Source: DASRDE01 sp035938175 (GTDB lineage: Bacteria > Vulcanimicrobiota > Vulcanimicrobiia > Vulcanimicrobiales > Vulcanimicrobiaceae). From it: a stretch of 64,000 nt of DNA. The translations under genes and the position numbers were made by a program. Below, piece by piece: positions 33,827-41,647 of this stretch. Numbering within the stretch: position 1 is the first letter of the stretch; each line of letters starts with the position of its first letter. The notes beneath the pieces are model-generated. The model was not told where the DNA came from. It ran no database searches and saw only the letters and a list, made by a program, of their open reading frames with translations. The stretch lies in the NCBI GenBank assembly GCA_035938175.1, contig DASZHD010000008.1:62001-126000 (forward strand), written 5' to 3'.

Positions 33827-34849
33827 TTAGGCCTCCACGCGGCGCCACTGCAGCACCGCAGACGCAAGATAGAGAACTGCGAGTAAACACAGGACGATAA
33901 TGGTCGAGGAGATCGTGTGAATCGCGCCGTTGCCGTGCCAGTCGCCGTTACTGAAATCGGCGTACGCGAGCGGATCGATGTAGGCGAGAACCTGGAAGAA
34001 CACGTGGATTGCGTGCGCAATCGGGCTTACCGCGCCGTGCGTGCCGTGTGCGACGCCGCTGACGATGAGCGCCGCCGGCCAGCTCAAACCGATTACCAGG
34101 CCTGGTCCGCGTTTGAGGCTCGAACTGAAAGCCGTCAGCATCGCGTACCAGGCAACCGGCGTTATCATCGAGAGGAATATCACCGCGAACGAGCTCAGCG
34201 TGACGGCCGGCACGATGAAGAAGAGCACCCAAATGAGGATCGCTGCAACAGTGACGAGCTGCGAGGCGACGATCGCGGCGATATCCACACCGAAGGCGGC
34301 AAGCGCCGACGCATCTCGCGATACGGGTTTCGTCCAGGCGAGATCTAAGTGCCCGTCGTTCTCTTTGGCAAGAGGCGCGCCGAGCATCGTCGCGGTGACC
34401 AGCGCCATGATTCCCGCTATTCCGAACACGCCGGACAGGTCGAACTTGCCGTCGCCTTCTTTAAACCGCATGGTTCCGTGCGTGAGGCCGGCTTTGACGG
34501 TGTAGTCTTCGTGGTCGTTTCCCAGCGTGACCAAATGATCGGTCTGCTTGCGGTAGTCGGCCATCGGTTCGGTGACGTCGATGGAAATCTCGTCGCCGTG
34601 CTGCCGGATCACCGCATGCGTCGATCGCGCAGGATCGTCGACCGTCGTTTCAAGGGTGCCGTCTGCGAGCCGCCGATCGTTGACGTGCGCCGTCGGAGAT
34701 TGCCGAAGCGATTGCACGACGTCCTCCGGCCCGTGCGCCGTGAAGAGATACACCCGCAAACATATCGCCGCAACCGTTATGACGCCGAGGATGATGAATA
34801 TGACTCGCAGCGCGCGTTTTGCGCGCAGGAATTCAACAAAGTAGAACAT
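33827..34849 (-). CDS. ABC-2 type transporter permease
   Basis: A 340-residue permease with a helix near the N-terminus (VIFIILGVITVAAICLRVYLF), an extracytoplasmic domain of about 80 residues, and five further helices. Typical ABC-2 region: LTATMLGAPLAKENDGHLDLAWTKPVSR (part: KENDGHLDLAWTKPVSR). The start overlaps the ATPase stop by 1 nt. It pairs with that ATPase and is probably controlled by the GntR regulator. Substrate unknown; the operon also encodes a small peptide, a conceivable cargo. Confidence 0.82.
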   Translation of the reverse strand: MFYFVEFLRAKRALRVIFIILGVITVAAICLRVYLFTAHGPEDVVQSLRQSPTAHVNDRRLADGTLETTVDDPARSTHAVIRQHGDEISIDVTEPMADYRKQTDHLVTLGNDHEDYTVKAGLTHGTMRFKEGDGKFDLSGVFGIAGIMALVTATMLGAPLAKENDGHLDLAWTKPVSRDASALAAFGVDIAAIVASQLVTVAAILIWVLFFIVPAVTLSSFAVIFLSMITPVAWYAMLTAFSSSLKRGPGLVIGLSWPAALIVSGVAHGTHGAVSPIAHAIHVFFQVLAYIDPLAYADFSNGDWHGNGAIHTISSTIIVLCLLAVLYLASAVLQWRRVEA

Positions 34850-35751
34850 TAGACGCTCCCCACCACGTCGGCGGTCACCGCTGCGGGATCGACCGCGTTC
34901 AAGAAAATGTCTTCGAGGTTTAAATCGACGATGCGCACGCTCTGCGCACCCATGGCCGACAGCTGCGAGGCAATAGCATCACTGCCGGACTTGACGGTAA
35001 AGCGCACGATGCGGCCGGTGCGTTCCATCCGCGTGATCCGCGCGTCCGTCGCCAGACCGTTGAACGAAACGGTTTCCGTTTCGAAGATGCCCTCGACGAT
35101 TTTCGAGTCGCTCTTCAACTCGTCGACGACGCCGGCGAGGACGATACGGCCGTCCTTCAGCACCGCAATGTGATCGGCCGCGCGTTCCACTTGACCGATC
35201 TGGTGCGAGGAAAGCACGATCGTACTTCCTTGCGCGGAAGCGTCGATGATCAGCTTCAACACCGAACGTTGATTCACGGGGTCGAGTCCGCTCGTCGGTT
35301 CGTCCAGCACCATCAATTCGGGCTCGGTCGAAAAGGCCAGCACCACGGCCAGAGCGGTTCGCATTCCTTTGGACATCCGGGAAACGCGTTTGCGCTTATC
35401 GAGTTGGAAGAGGTCCAAGAGTTCGGCCGCGCGTTTGGCGTTATACCGCGAGAACGCGCGCCGCTGCATCTCCAAATGCTCCGTTACGGACATCCATTCA
35501 TACAGCGCGCTGCGTTCCGGCACGTACGAAAGCCGTTCGAACGTGCGCGGCGTCAGCGGTTTGCCGTCGAATGCAATCGTGCCGGACGTCGGGGCCGCCA
35601 TTCCCAGCAAGCATTTGAACGTCGTCGTTTTGCCGGCGCCGTTTGGGCCGAGCAGCCCGAACACGGAACCGGCCGGAATTTCGATCGTGACGTCGTTCAC
35701 AGCGGCAAACGTGCCGTACTTTTTCGTGAGACGGTCTATCGTTATGCTCAT
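34849..35751 (-). CDS. ABC transporter ATP-binding protein
   Basis: A 300-residue ABC-2 ATPase. Walker A GPNGAGKTTT (residues 35-44), signature MSKGMR (a weak LSGGQ), Walker B LMVLDEPTSGLDP, and H-loop SSHQIGQ are complete. The C-terminal 100 residues are an accessory domain. It overlaps the gntR stop by 4 nt (ATGA) and the permease by 1 nt. This arrangement, YtrA-type regulator then ATPase then permease, matches antibiotic- or peptide-induced transporters of Gram-positive bacteria. Confidence 0.93.
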   Translation of the reverse strand: MSITIDRLTKKYGTFAAVNDVTIEIPAGSVFGLLGPNGAGKTTTFKCLLGMAAPTSGTIAFDGKPLTPRTFERLSYVPERSALYEWMSVTEHLEMQRRAFSRYNAKRAAELLDLFQLDKRKRVSRMSKGMRTALAVVLAFSTEPELMVLDEPTSGLDPVNQRSVLKLIIDASAQGSTIVLSSHQIGQVERAADHIAVLKDGRIVLAGVVDELKSDSKIVEGIFETETVSFNGLATDARITRMERTGRIVRFTVKSGSDAIASQLSAMGAQSVRIVDLNLEDIFLNAVDPAAVTADVVGSV

Positions 35752-36146
35752 TCTTCCTCCGGAAACCAGCGCGCGAGCGCGGCATCGAAAAGTGCTCGGA
35801 CTTGGGCGGCGTTCAGGCCGATGGATCTGGCTTCGCGCACCGCAGCTATCAACGCTTCGGCCGTTACGTCGCTGGCCGCGGCGTGCGCGGTAGCGGCGGT
35901 TCCGTTTGCGCGGACGAACGATCCGCGTCCGGGCGAGGTCTCGATGATTTCGTCGCGCTCCAGCTCGCGGTAGGCCTTGGCGACGGTGTTCGGATTCACC
36001 GTAAGATCGAGCGCCAATTGTTTTACGGTCGGCAGCTGCTCGCCGGGTGCTAGGACCCCGAGGGCTACGGAGCGTTTTACTTGCTCGATGATTTGGAGGT
36101 AGATCGGAACGCCGCTGCGCGGGTCGACCGTGAGCACTGCCGGCAT
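35748..36146 (-). CDS. GntR family regulator, YtrA subfamily
   Basis: A 132-residue protein consisting of a winged-helix GntR DNA-binding domain (PIYLQIIEQVKRSVALG; PGEQLPTVKQLALDLTVNPNTVAKAYRELERD) and a short helical tail, the YtrA layout. It is first of the regulator-transporter genes and probably binds the palindrome at 36326-36343 to repress the operon. It lies 15 nt after the peptide gene. ATG 36146. Confidence 0.92.
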   Translation of the reverse strand: MPAVLTVDPRSGVPIYLQIIEQVKRSVALGVLAPGEQLPTVKQLALDLTVNPNTVAKAYRELERDEIIETSPGRGSFVRANGTAATAHAAASDVTAEALIAAVREARSIGLNAAQVRALFDAALARWFPEEE

Positions 36147-36161
36147 GGGGTATCGCCCGGT

Positions 36162-36278
36162 TTAGAGCTTCGGTCCCCAGCCGAGGAACAGGCTGCCCGA
36201 CTGCTGGTCGATCGGGAAGGACGGACGCCGCATTTCGTTGCTGGCGGCGGGCACTTGGCGGTTCGTACGGATGGTCAT
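36162..36278 (-). CDS. 38-aa peptide with C-terminal FxGWGPKL motif, head of the GntR/ABC operon
   Basis: A 38-residue frame (MTIRTNRQVPAASNEM...) that ends LFLGWGPKL. It starts 47 nt from a palindromic operator and stops 15 nt before gntR. A weak GAAGA site precedes the ATG. The N-terminal part is basic and hydrophilic, like a leader peptide; the C-terminal part matches the second peptide at 41331. The conserved core is F-x-GWGPK-[LV]. It is too short for routine annotation; coding is supported by context and the shared motif, not by homology I can name. Confidence 0.6.
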   Translation of the reverse strand: MTIRTNRQVPAASNEMRRPSFPIDQQSGSLFLGWGPKL

Positions 36279-36304
36279 GATATTCTTCTTTGCCTCTCTT
36301 AGCC

Positions 36305-36343
36305 GACTAGTATCAATCTGCTGTCGTACTAGTACACTAGTAC
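36305..36343 (-). promoter_or_regulatory. Palindromic operator of the GntR/ABC operon
   Basis: GTACTAG (36326-36332), spacer TACA, CTAGTAC (36337-36343) form a perfect inverted repeat, and the core GTACTAGTAC (36326-36335) is itself palindromic. A third related box, ACTAGTAT (36306-36313), lies nearer the peptide start. YtrA-family regulators bind such spaced repeats. The location just upstream of the peptide gene suggests control of the peptide, gntR and transporter together. Confidence 0.7.
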
Positions 36344-36434
36344 AATAGCATAACGGTACGCGAAGTCAAGCTGTTCAAAAGAAATTTTTTTTCGGCCGCC
36401 AGGAGAGGCGAGGGCCGCCGCTAAGCCCGACGAG

Positions 36435-37721
36435 GTGGGCCGGCAAATCCTCGTTTATGCGCTGCCCCTTGCAGCGGCCCAGACGCTGCAGCTCGCCGCG
36501 GGAACGGCGGCGCTCGCCGTGCTGGGGCAGCTGGGGCCCGACACCCTGGGTGCGGTCGCGGCGCCTATCACTTTGATGACACTTGCCGCTTCGTTGTTCG
36601 CGCCGTTCGCGACCGGCGCGATGGTAGGTGTAGCGCGCGCCCGCGCGTCCGAAGATCCCGGGCGCGTCCATCGTTTGACCTCGCAAAGTTTGGCGGTCGC
36701 GCTCGCTGCGGGCGTGGCCGGCGGCTCGCTGTGGGCGTTATTCACGCCGGAACTGCTGCACGCGACCAACGTTCCACCCGCGCTTCTGGATATTGCAATT
36801 CCCTACACGCAACTGCTTGCCGTATCGCTGCCCGGCTTTTTCGTGTTCACGATGTACGCTTCGCTGCTGGAAGCGATGGGGCGCACCGGGGCGGCGCTAG
36901 CGATGCTCGGCGCGTCCACGGCGATTTTTTTGACGGGACTGCTGACGCTGCGAATCGGCGCGTTCGCCGTTCCTATCTCCTCGCTGGCCGCGACGCTGCT
37001 CGTTACCATCGGCGCGGCGATTCTATTGTACGTACGCTATCCGGAATTCCGCTTCGACGTCCATCCGTCACGGTTTATTCCAAATCCGAAAACCGCGTTT
37101 GCGGCTCTGCGGTTCGATGCGGCCGTGAATACGCAATTCATCGCAGTGGCGCTCTCCGACGTCGCGATCGTAAGCGTCGCGTACGGCTACGGCGCGCACG
37201 GAGCGGCGGCATTCGTCATCGTGCTGCAAGTGCTCGCATACGTCAGCGCACCGGCCGTGATCTTCGCAACGACCGTTTCGGCCTCGCAGCGCGGCGTGCG
37301 CGCGGCGCTGGCGATGCAGCTCGTCGCCGCCGGCGCGGCGTGCATACTGGCGTATGTATTTGCACCCGCGTTCTTGCGCGCGTTCTCCGTCGATCCGCAA
37401 ACGTTGTCCGCAGCGCGTGCCGGCGTTTTTACCGTTGCGTGGAGCGTCGTGGCGCTTGGAATCGGAAACTTCGTCTCCGCAGAGGCCGACGCGTGCGAAG
37501 AGGGTCTCTGGCCTGCCGCAATTGCGGTCGGCGGCGTGTGGCTGATACTCGTGCCGTGCGCGCGCGCATTTTCGATGCGCTGGGGTATGGACGGAATTTG
37601 GGACGCGTACGCCCTGGCGTACGCGGCTATCGCCGTCCTGCAGATCGGCGCCGCGCCGCTGCTGTTACGCCGCCCGCACGTGCGGGAGGTGAAGCCCGTT
37701 CCCGACCGTACCATCTTCTAA
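36435..37721 (+). CDS. MATE family efflux transporter
   Basis: A 428-residue polytopic protein with about twelve helices. The start YALPLAAAQTLQLAAGTAALAVLGQLG and the central FVFTMYASLLEAMGRTG are MATE/NorM-like, the latter near the conserved QP/G-rich half repeat. It would export drugs or metabolites by cation antiport. GTG 36435 is the only start I see; a GGAGAGG site lies about 30 nt upstream, so the precise start is uncertain. It precedes the M48-RDD gene by 6 nt. Confidence 0.83.
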   Translation: MGRQILVYALPLAAAQTLQLAAGTAALAVLGQLGPDTLGAVAAPITLMTLAASLFAPFATGAMVGVARARASEDPGRVHRLTSQSLAVALAAGVAGGSLWALFTPELLHATNVPPALLDIAIPYTQLLAVSLPGFFVFTMYASLLEAMGRTGAALAMLGASTAIFLTGLLTLRIGAFAVPISSLAATLLVTIGAAILLYVRYPEFRFDVHPSRFIPNPKTAFAALRFDAAVNTQFIAVALSDVAIVSVAYGYGAHGAAAFVIVLQVLAYVSAPAVIFATTVSASQRGVRAALAMQLVAAGAACILAYVFAPAFLRAFSVDPQTLSAARAGVFTVAWSVVALGIGNFVSAEADACEEGLWPAAIAVGGVWLILVPCARAFSMRWGMDGIWDAYALAYAAIAVLQIGAAPLLLRRPHVREVKPVPDRTIF

Positions 37722-37727
37722 GATCCG

Positions 37728-39158
37728 ATGGAGCAGATGTTTCGCGGTCCGTACTCGCTGACGTATCCACGAGAGCGTCTTTCATTTTATCTGACGCTGA
37801 TCTTCGCGCTGCCCGCGGCGGCGGCAATCGGATTCGTATTGCGCGAAGACGTGCATCCCTCGCAGATCGCCGTTCTGCTGGTGATCGCGATGATTTACGT
37901 TACGCTTGCCCGCGGACGGCTGGTCGGCGGCAGCGTGCGCATACACGAAGCGCAGTACCCCCGTGTCTTTTCCATCGCCAAGCGTTGCGCAGCAGCACTC
38001 GCCCTGCCGATGCCGATGATCTTCGTGCGCGACGATCCGATCGTTCCGATTCTCACCGTCGGTTTGGGAGATCCGTATTCGATCGTTATCTCCAGCAACT
38101 GGATCGAGCACTTCAAGGACGACGAACTGACCTTCATGATCGGGCGCGAGCTGGGGCATATCGCGTCCGGCCATACGCGCTTTACCTCGCTCTTGAGCGT
38201 GAACGGCAACGAAAACGTCATCGTGTCGCTGATCTTCGGTGCGTGGCTGCGGCGCACGGAATTGACGTGCGATCGCGTCGGCCTGCTGTGCTGCGGATCG
38301 CTGGACGCGGCGATGCGCGCGATCATCATCGCCTCGTTCCATGCGTTCGGCCGCAAGATCAACCACGTGCTGTTCGCGGAGCAATCGCGCGAAATTCACA
38401 GCGATTCGGTCCTTCGCTTTGGTGAGTGGCTGGGCGCGATGCCGTACGCAACCAGAAGAATCGACGCAATGCGCGAGTTCTTCTCGACGGAACTCTATCG
38501 CGTTCACGAAGAGCAATTCGTGAAGCAGAGCGCGGACGAACCGCTTCCCACGCCTGCCTCGCGGGGCGATATCGTCACCAAACGCGATTGCGCAGGCTGG
38601 TGGCGGCGCGTCACCGCCTTCGTGCTGGACCTGATCATCGTGAGCGCGGTCGTGCAGACGCTGGCCGGCGTATCGAGCTCGGTCGCACAAGTCAACGTTT
38701 CATCGACGACCACGAAGCACGGCGTGCATACGAGCGTCACGACGCCGAGCAATCCCGGCGTGCAGAAATCGGACGTACTGTTCGACGTCGGGCCGTTTGC
38801 CGTGCGAACGGGCGGCGTCACGTGGAGCAATAGCGCGGCGCTGGCGTGGGATGACGTACGCTCCACCGCCACCGGCATAATGATGCCCGTGTGGATGTGC
38901 CTTTACTTCGGACTGCTCGTCGGCCTTATGGGTCAGACAGCGGGCATGATGATCGCCGGACTGCGCGTCGTAACGACGCGGTTTACGCAGCCGAGCATAT
39001 GGCAGAGCCTGTGGCGCTATTTGATCGTCTTGTTCTTTTGGTGGTTCATCATGGCGCTCAGTCCATTTTCACGCGTGTACTTACAGGACAAGTGGTCGGG
39101 TACGCGCATGATCAAGACCGAACGCGTCATCGCGCGCGCGGGCGCCAGTGCGGCATAG
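37728..39158 (+). CDS. M48 peptidase-like / RDD domain fusion, first zinc His replaced
   Basis: A 476-residue membrane protein. Two N-terminal helices precede an M48 (Ste24/HtpX-like) domain: the motif FMIGRELGHIASGHT has Arg where HExxH has its first His, while the downstream Glu in RRTELTCDRVGLL is kept. From about residue 290 an RDD domain follows (WWRRVTAFVLDLIIVSA; GQTAGMMIAGLRVV), with three to four helices. Without the first zinc ligand, activity is doubtful. It lies downstream of the MATE gene; possible quality-control or regulatory role. Confidence 0.78.
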   Translation: MEQMFRGPYSLTYPRERLSFYLTLIFALPAAAAIGFVLREDVHPSQIAVLLVIAMIYVTLARGRLVGGSVRIHEAQYPRVFSIAKRCAAALALPMPMIFVRDDPIVPILTVGLGDPYSIVISSNWIEHFKDDELTFMIGRELGHIASGHTRFTSLLSVNGNENVIVSLIFGAWLRRTELTCDRVGLLCCGSLDAAMRAIIIASFHAFGRKINHVLFAEQSREIHSDSVLRFGEWLGAMPYATRRIDAMREFFSTELYRVHEEQFVKQSADEPLPTPASRGDIVTKRDCAGWWRRVTAFVLDLIIVSAVVQTLAGVSSSVAQVNVSSTTTKHGVHTSVTTPSNPGVQKSDVLFDVGPFAVRTGGVTWSNSAALAWDDVRSTATGIMMPVWMCLYFGLLVGLMGQTAGMMIAGLRVVTTRFTQPSIWQSLWRYLIVLFFWWFIMALSPFSRVYLQDKWSGTRMIKTERVIARAGASAA

Positions 39159-39164
39159 AAGCCG

Positions 39165-39611
39165 TCAGGCCGGCACCTCGCTGTCGAGCGCGTTGGTGAC
39201 GCGGCAAAGATAATTCAGAGCGCCGATCGTACACAGCACTTCCATTGCGCCGCCTTCGTCGAAATGCGACCGGAGTTGCTTCCACACCGCGGGCGGTAGC
39301 GCGCGCGGCTCGCGCGAGAGCGCGACGGCGGCAGAGAGCGCGGCACGTTCGGATGCCGTAAACAGATCGCTTCTCGCAAAGTCCCATAACGCGTTGAGCT
39401 TTTCAATCGATACACCCAGCTCGCGGGCGGCGCGGCGATGCTGCACCAGAAGCGGGTCGCAGAAATTCACGGCAGCCGTCATTGCGGCCGTCAAGTGCTT
39501 CGTGACTTGCGCGACGCTCCCGCCGTCGATGACGGCGCGAAGATGATCCGTCAAGCTTTGCGCGATCTGCGGGCGCTGCACCAGACTCGCTTGCAGATCG
39601 CCGCGCGCCAC
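39165..39611 (-). CDS. Carboxymuconolactone decarboxylase/AhpD-like protein
   Basis: A 148-residue helical protein of the AhpD-like superfamily: AAVNFCDPLLVQHRRAARELG corresponds to the CxxCLxxH...G active-site region with only the first Cys kept. The later part (FTASERAALSAAVALSREPRA) is also typical. It starts at GTG 39611, 5 nt after the stop of the CadC-like regulator gene, so it may be in its operon. Peroxidase or decarboxylase activity is not certain. Confidence 0.72.
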   Translation of the reverse strand: MARGDLQASLVQRPQIAQSLTDHLRAVIDGGSVAQVTKHLTAAMTAAVNFCDPLLVQHRRAARELGVSIEKLNALWDFARSDLFTASERAALSAAVALSREPRALPPAVWKQLRSHFDEGGAMEVLCTIGALNYLCRVTNALDSEVPA

Positions 39612-39616
39612 CCGCG

Positions 39617-41023
39617 CTAGCCCGGACCCTGCGTGTACTGCTTGAAGCGCTTGTCGCCGCGAACCGGGTCCATGCGCGGGTCGATGGCCAAGGCACCCAG
39701 GAACAATAACCGTTGATGTTCGTGCAGCATCCGTAACGCTTCGCTGCGGCGTCCCATTGCAACGAGCGCCGTGACGACGTCTTCCGGATCCACGTTGCGA
39801 GTCGCCAGCGCCGCCGTCGCCGTTTTCAACTGCATCTGCGCGGCGGCGTCGTTGTGCATGGCCGCATACGCGTGCGCCAGCAGCGCGGCCGCCTCGCCGC
39901 GGCACGCGGCACAGCTTCGCGCAAACGTATTGTATGCGCGCAGCGCGTTCGGATAATCGCCAAGCGCTTCATATGCCATGCCCAGCGTGTTGTACGCGTC
40001 ATACCGCTGCGGCGAGAGATCCAACGTTTGACGGGCGTAATTCAACGCATCGCGATAACGCCGGGCCATGAACGCCGCTTCGGAAAGCCAATCGGTTGCG
40101 GCCACGGATTCTGGATCCAGGTTCGCCGCAATCTGCAGTTCGTGGAACGCCTGCTGCCCGTTTCCCTGACGAAGCAGCGACATGCCGTACCATTGATGGG
40201 CGGGGCCGTACCGCGGATCCGCGGCGATCGCGCGGCGGAAGTAAACCTGTCCGGCCGCGTCTTTATCAGCGTCGACTTGCGCTAAGCCCATAGCCGCGAG
40301 CGCTTCGGCGGAGTTGGGATCGATCGAAAGCGCCGTGCGAGCGAATTGAACCGCACGATCGAATGCGGCGTGCTTGGGCAACGGCCCGTATCCGTAGTCG
40401 CCTTCAATAGCATATGCCGACGCAATGCCCGCATAGCCGCGAGCATCGTGCGGATCCGACCGCGTGACGGATTCGAAATAGCGGATGCTTTTCGCGATGC
40501 TGGGTTGCGTGCGCTGATTCCAGTAATACTTGCCCATGGCGTATAGGCGCGCTCCCGCGTCCGAGAGCCCTCGCGGCGCATTGTGGCGCAACGTGGCGGC
40601 GTCAATGACGCTGGCGGCGATCGCAACCGCTAGAACTGCCGCTACGCCCAGGCCGAAGGCAAGACGGAACGGGCGCTTGCGCACGAATACCGGCGGGTGC
40701 GCGGGGGCGCTTTCCTCCGTGGAGACCGCCATCGTGAAGCGGTAGCCGCGGCGCGGCACGGTCTCGATCGCCTCGGCGGGCGAATAGGTCCGCAACGCCT
40801 TGCGGATCACGTAGATATTCTGCGTGAGGTTGGCTTCTTCGACGAACCCTTCCGGCCAAACACGGGCCAGCAGGTCGCCCTTCGTCAGGACCTCTCCGGG
40901 CCGCTCGACGAGCGCCAAGAGCGTCTCGACGACCTTGGGCCCCAGCGGAAGCATCGTTTGCGCAGCCCACAGCAGCATCGGCTCTTTTTCGAGCCGGAAC
41001 GGGCCAAATCGATAGATGGTCAT
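39617..41023 (-). CDS. CadC-like membrane regulator: winged helix, TM helix and TPRs
   Basis: A 468-residue protein. Residues ~1-100 are an OmpR-type winged helix (PLGPKVVETLLALVERPGEVLTKGDLLARVWP; NIYVIRKAL; YRFTM); a membrane helix lies at about 127-148 (AFGLGVAAVLAVAIAASVID); the extracytoplasmic part has TPR repeats, for example AHQWYGMSLLRQGNGQQAFHELQ. CadC/ToxR-type regulators sense an external signal through such a layout. It is divergent from the second GWGPK peptide and probably binds the shared upstream region. Confidence 0.88.
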   Translation of the reverse strand: MTIYRFGPFRLEKEPMLLWAAQTMLPLGPKVVETLLALVERPGEVLTKGDLLARVWPEGFVEEANLTQNIYVIRKALRTYSPAEAIETVPRRGYRFTMAVSTEESAPAHPPVFVRKRPFRLAFGLGVAAVLAVAIAASVIDAATLRHNAPRGLSDAGARLYAMGKYYWNQRTQPSIAKSIRYFESVTRSDPHDARGYAGIASAYAIEGDYGYGPLPKHAAFDRAVQFARTALSIDPNSAEALAAMGLAQVDADKDAAGQVYFRRAIAADPRYGPAHQWYGMSLLRQGNGQQAFHELQIAANLDPESVAATDWLSEAAFMARRYRDALNYARQTLDLSPQRYDAYNTLGMAYEALGDYPNALRAYNTFARSCAACRGEAAALLAHAYAAMHNDAAAQMQLKTATAALATRNVDPEDVVTALVAMGRRSEALRMLHEHQRLLFLGALAIDPRMDPVRGDKRFKQYTQGPG

Positions 41024-41330
41024 CTGCGCGTTCCCTTCCCGTTGCGGACTTCTCGGGCTGCACGGCTGGACCCCGCTTGCAGCCGGTCGCTTACCTTGCT
41101 GTTCCGGATCTGCGGCGTGCCGAGATACGGCACTCGCGTTACGCTGATGTTTCTAACTACATTGTATAACGCCATTTATAACGCAGAGGGTTCTAAACGT
41201 CACAACAATTTGTTACGAAACGTTGTGACTTCCGCGTGTTGAAACAAAAGTTGTAGGCGCACAGTATAAGCGGGTGTACAGTACCGATGGAACGCGGGTG
41301 GCGTTCCGCACTGACATAAAGGATTATACT
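41024..41330. promoter_or_regulatory. Divergent control region between CadC-like regulator and peptide gene
   Basis: This 307-nt gap is without a gene. It holds a direct repeat TATAACGC (41165-41172, 41177-41184; 12-nt period), as expected for an OmpR-type regulator, then an 8-bp inverted repeat GTCACAAC/GTTGTGAC (41199-41206, 41222-41229), a -10-like TATAAG (41265-41270), and a 7-bp hairpin GGAACGC/GCGTTCC (41289-41295, 41301-41307) in the 5' leader of the peptide mRNA. The mRNA would start near 41277. Confidence 0.55.
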
Positions 41331-41498
41331 GTGAAACCCGCTGCGAACGCGAAAGCGAACGTGCAAACTCAAGAGAGCGACTTACGCCCAACGATTACGA
41401 TCGCTCGCGTCATGCTGAACGGACCCGATACGACGGCGTTCAGCGGATGGGGACCGAAAGTTTCGGGCGTCGGTAACATTTTGAAAAACTGGAATTAA
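41331..41498 (+). CDS. 55-aa peptide with FxGWGPKV motif
   Basis: A 55-residue frame from GTG 41331, preceded at 8 nt by AAAGGA. It is hydrophilic at first (KPAANAKANVQTQ), then PTITIARVMLNGPDTTAF, SGWGPKVSGVGNILKNWN. Positions 37-44 (F-S-GWGPK-V) match the peptide at 36162. The longer frame from 41274 has no ribosome-binding site. A strong terminator follows 110 nt downstream. No modifying enzyme, such as a YcaO or radical SAM protein, is nearby; function unknown. Confidence 0.6.
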   Translation: MKPAANAKANVQTQESDLRPTITIARVMLNGPDTTAFSGWGPKVSGVGNILKNWN

Positions 41499-41607
41499 CT
41501 ACATTTTAAAGTTTCATCCGCATGATGAGCATGCGAGATGGAAAACGGGCGGTGTCCTCCACGACCTCACCCGTTCGACTCCTTACCTCGTAGAGTGCAG
41601 CAAGGAC

Positions 41608-41647
41608 GGGTTGGCGATGTCTCCACCATCGCCAACCCAATTTTTTT
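41608..41647 (+). terminator. Strong rho-independent terminator of the peptide transcript
   Basis: Perfect 12-bp stem GGGTTGGCGATG (41608-41619) / CATCGCCAACCC (41627-41638), then AA and seven T residues (41641-41647). It ends exactly at the stop codon of the convergent aldo/keto reductase gene. It defines the peptide as its own short transcription unit. Confidence 0.9.

Noticed and set aside
41274..41330. Earlier GTG start for the 55-residue peptide
   Set aside because: No ribosome-binding site there, it would fall at the predicted mRNA start and include the leader hairpin, while GTG 41331 has AAAGGA at good distance.
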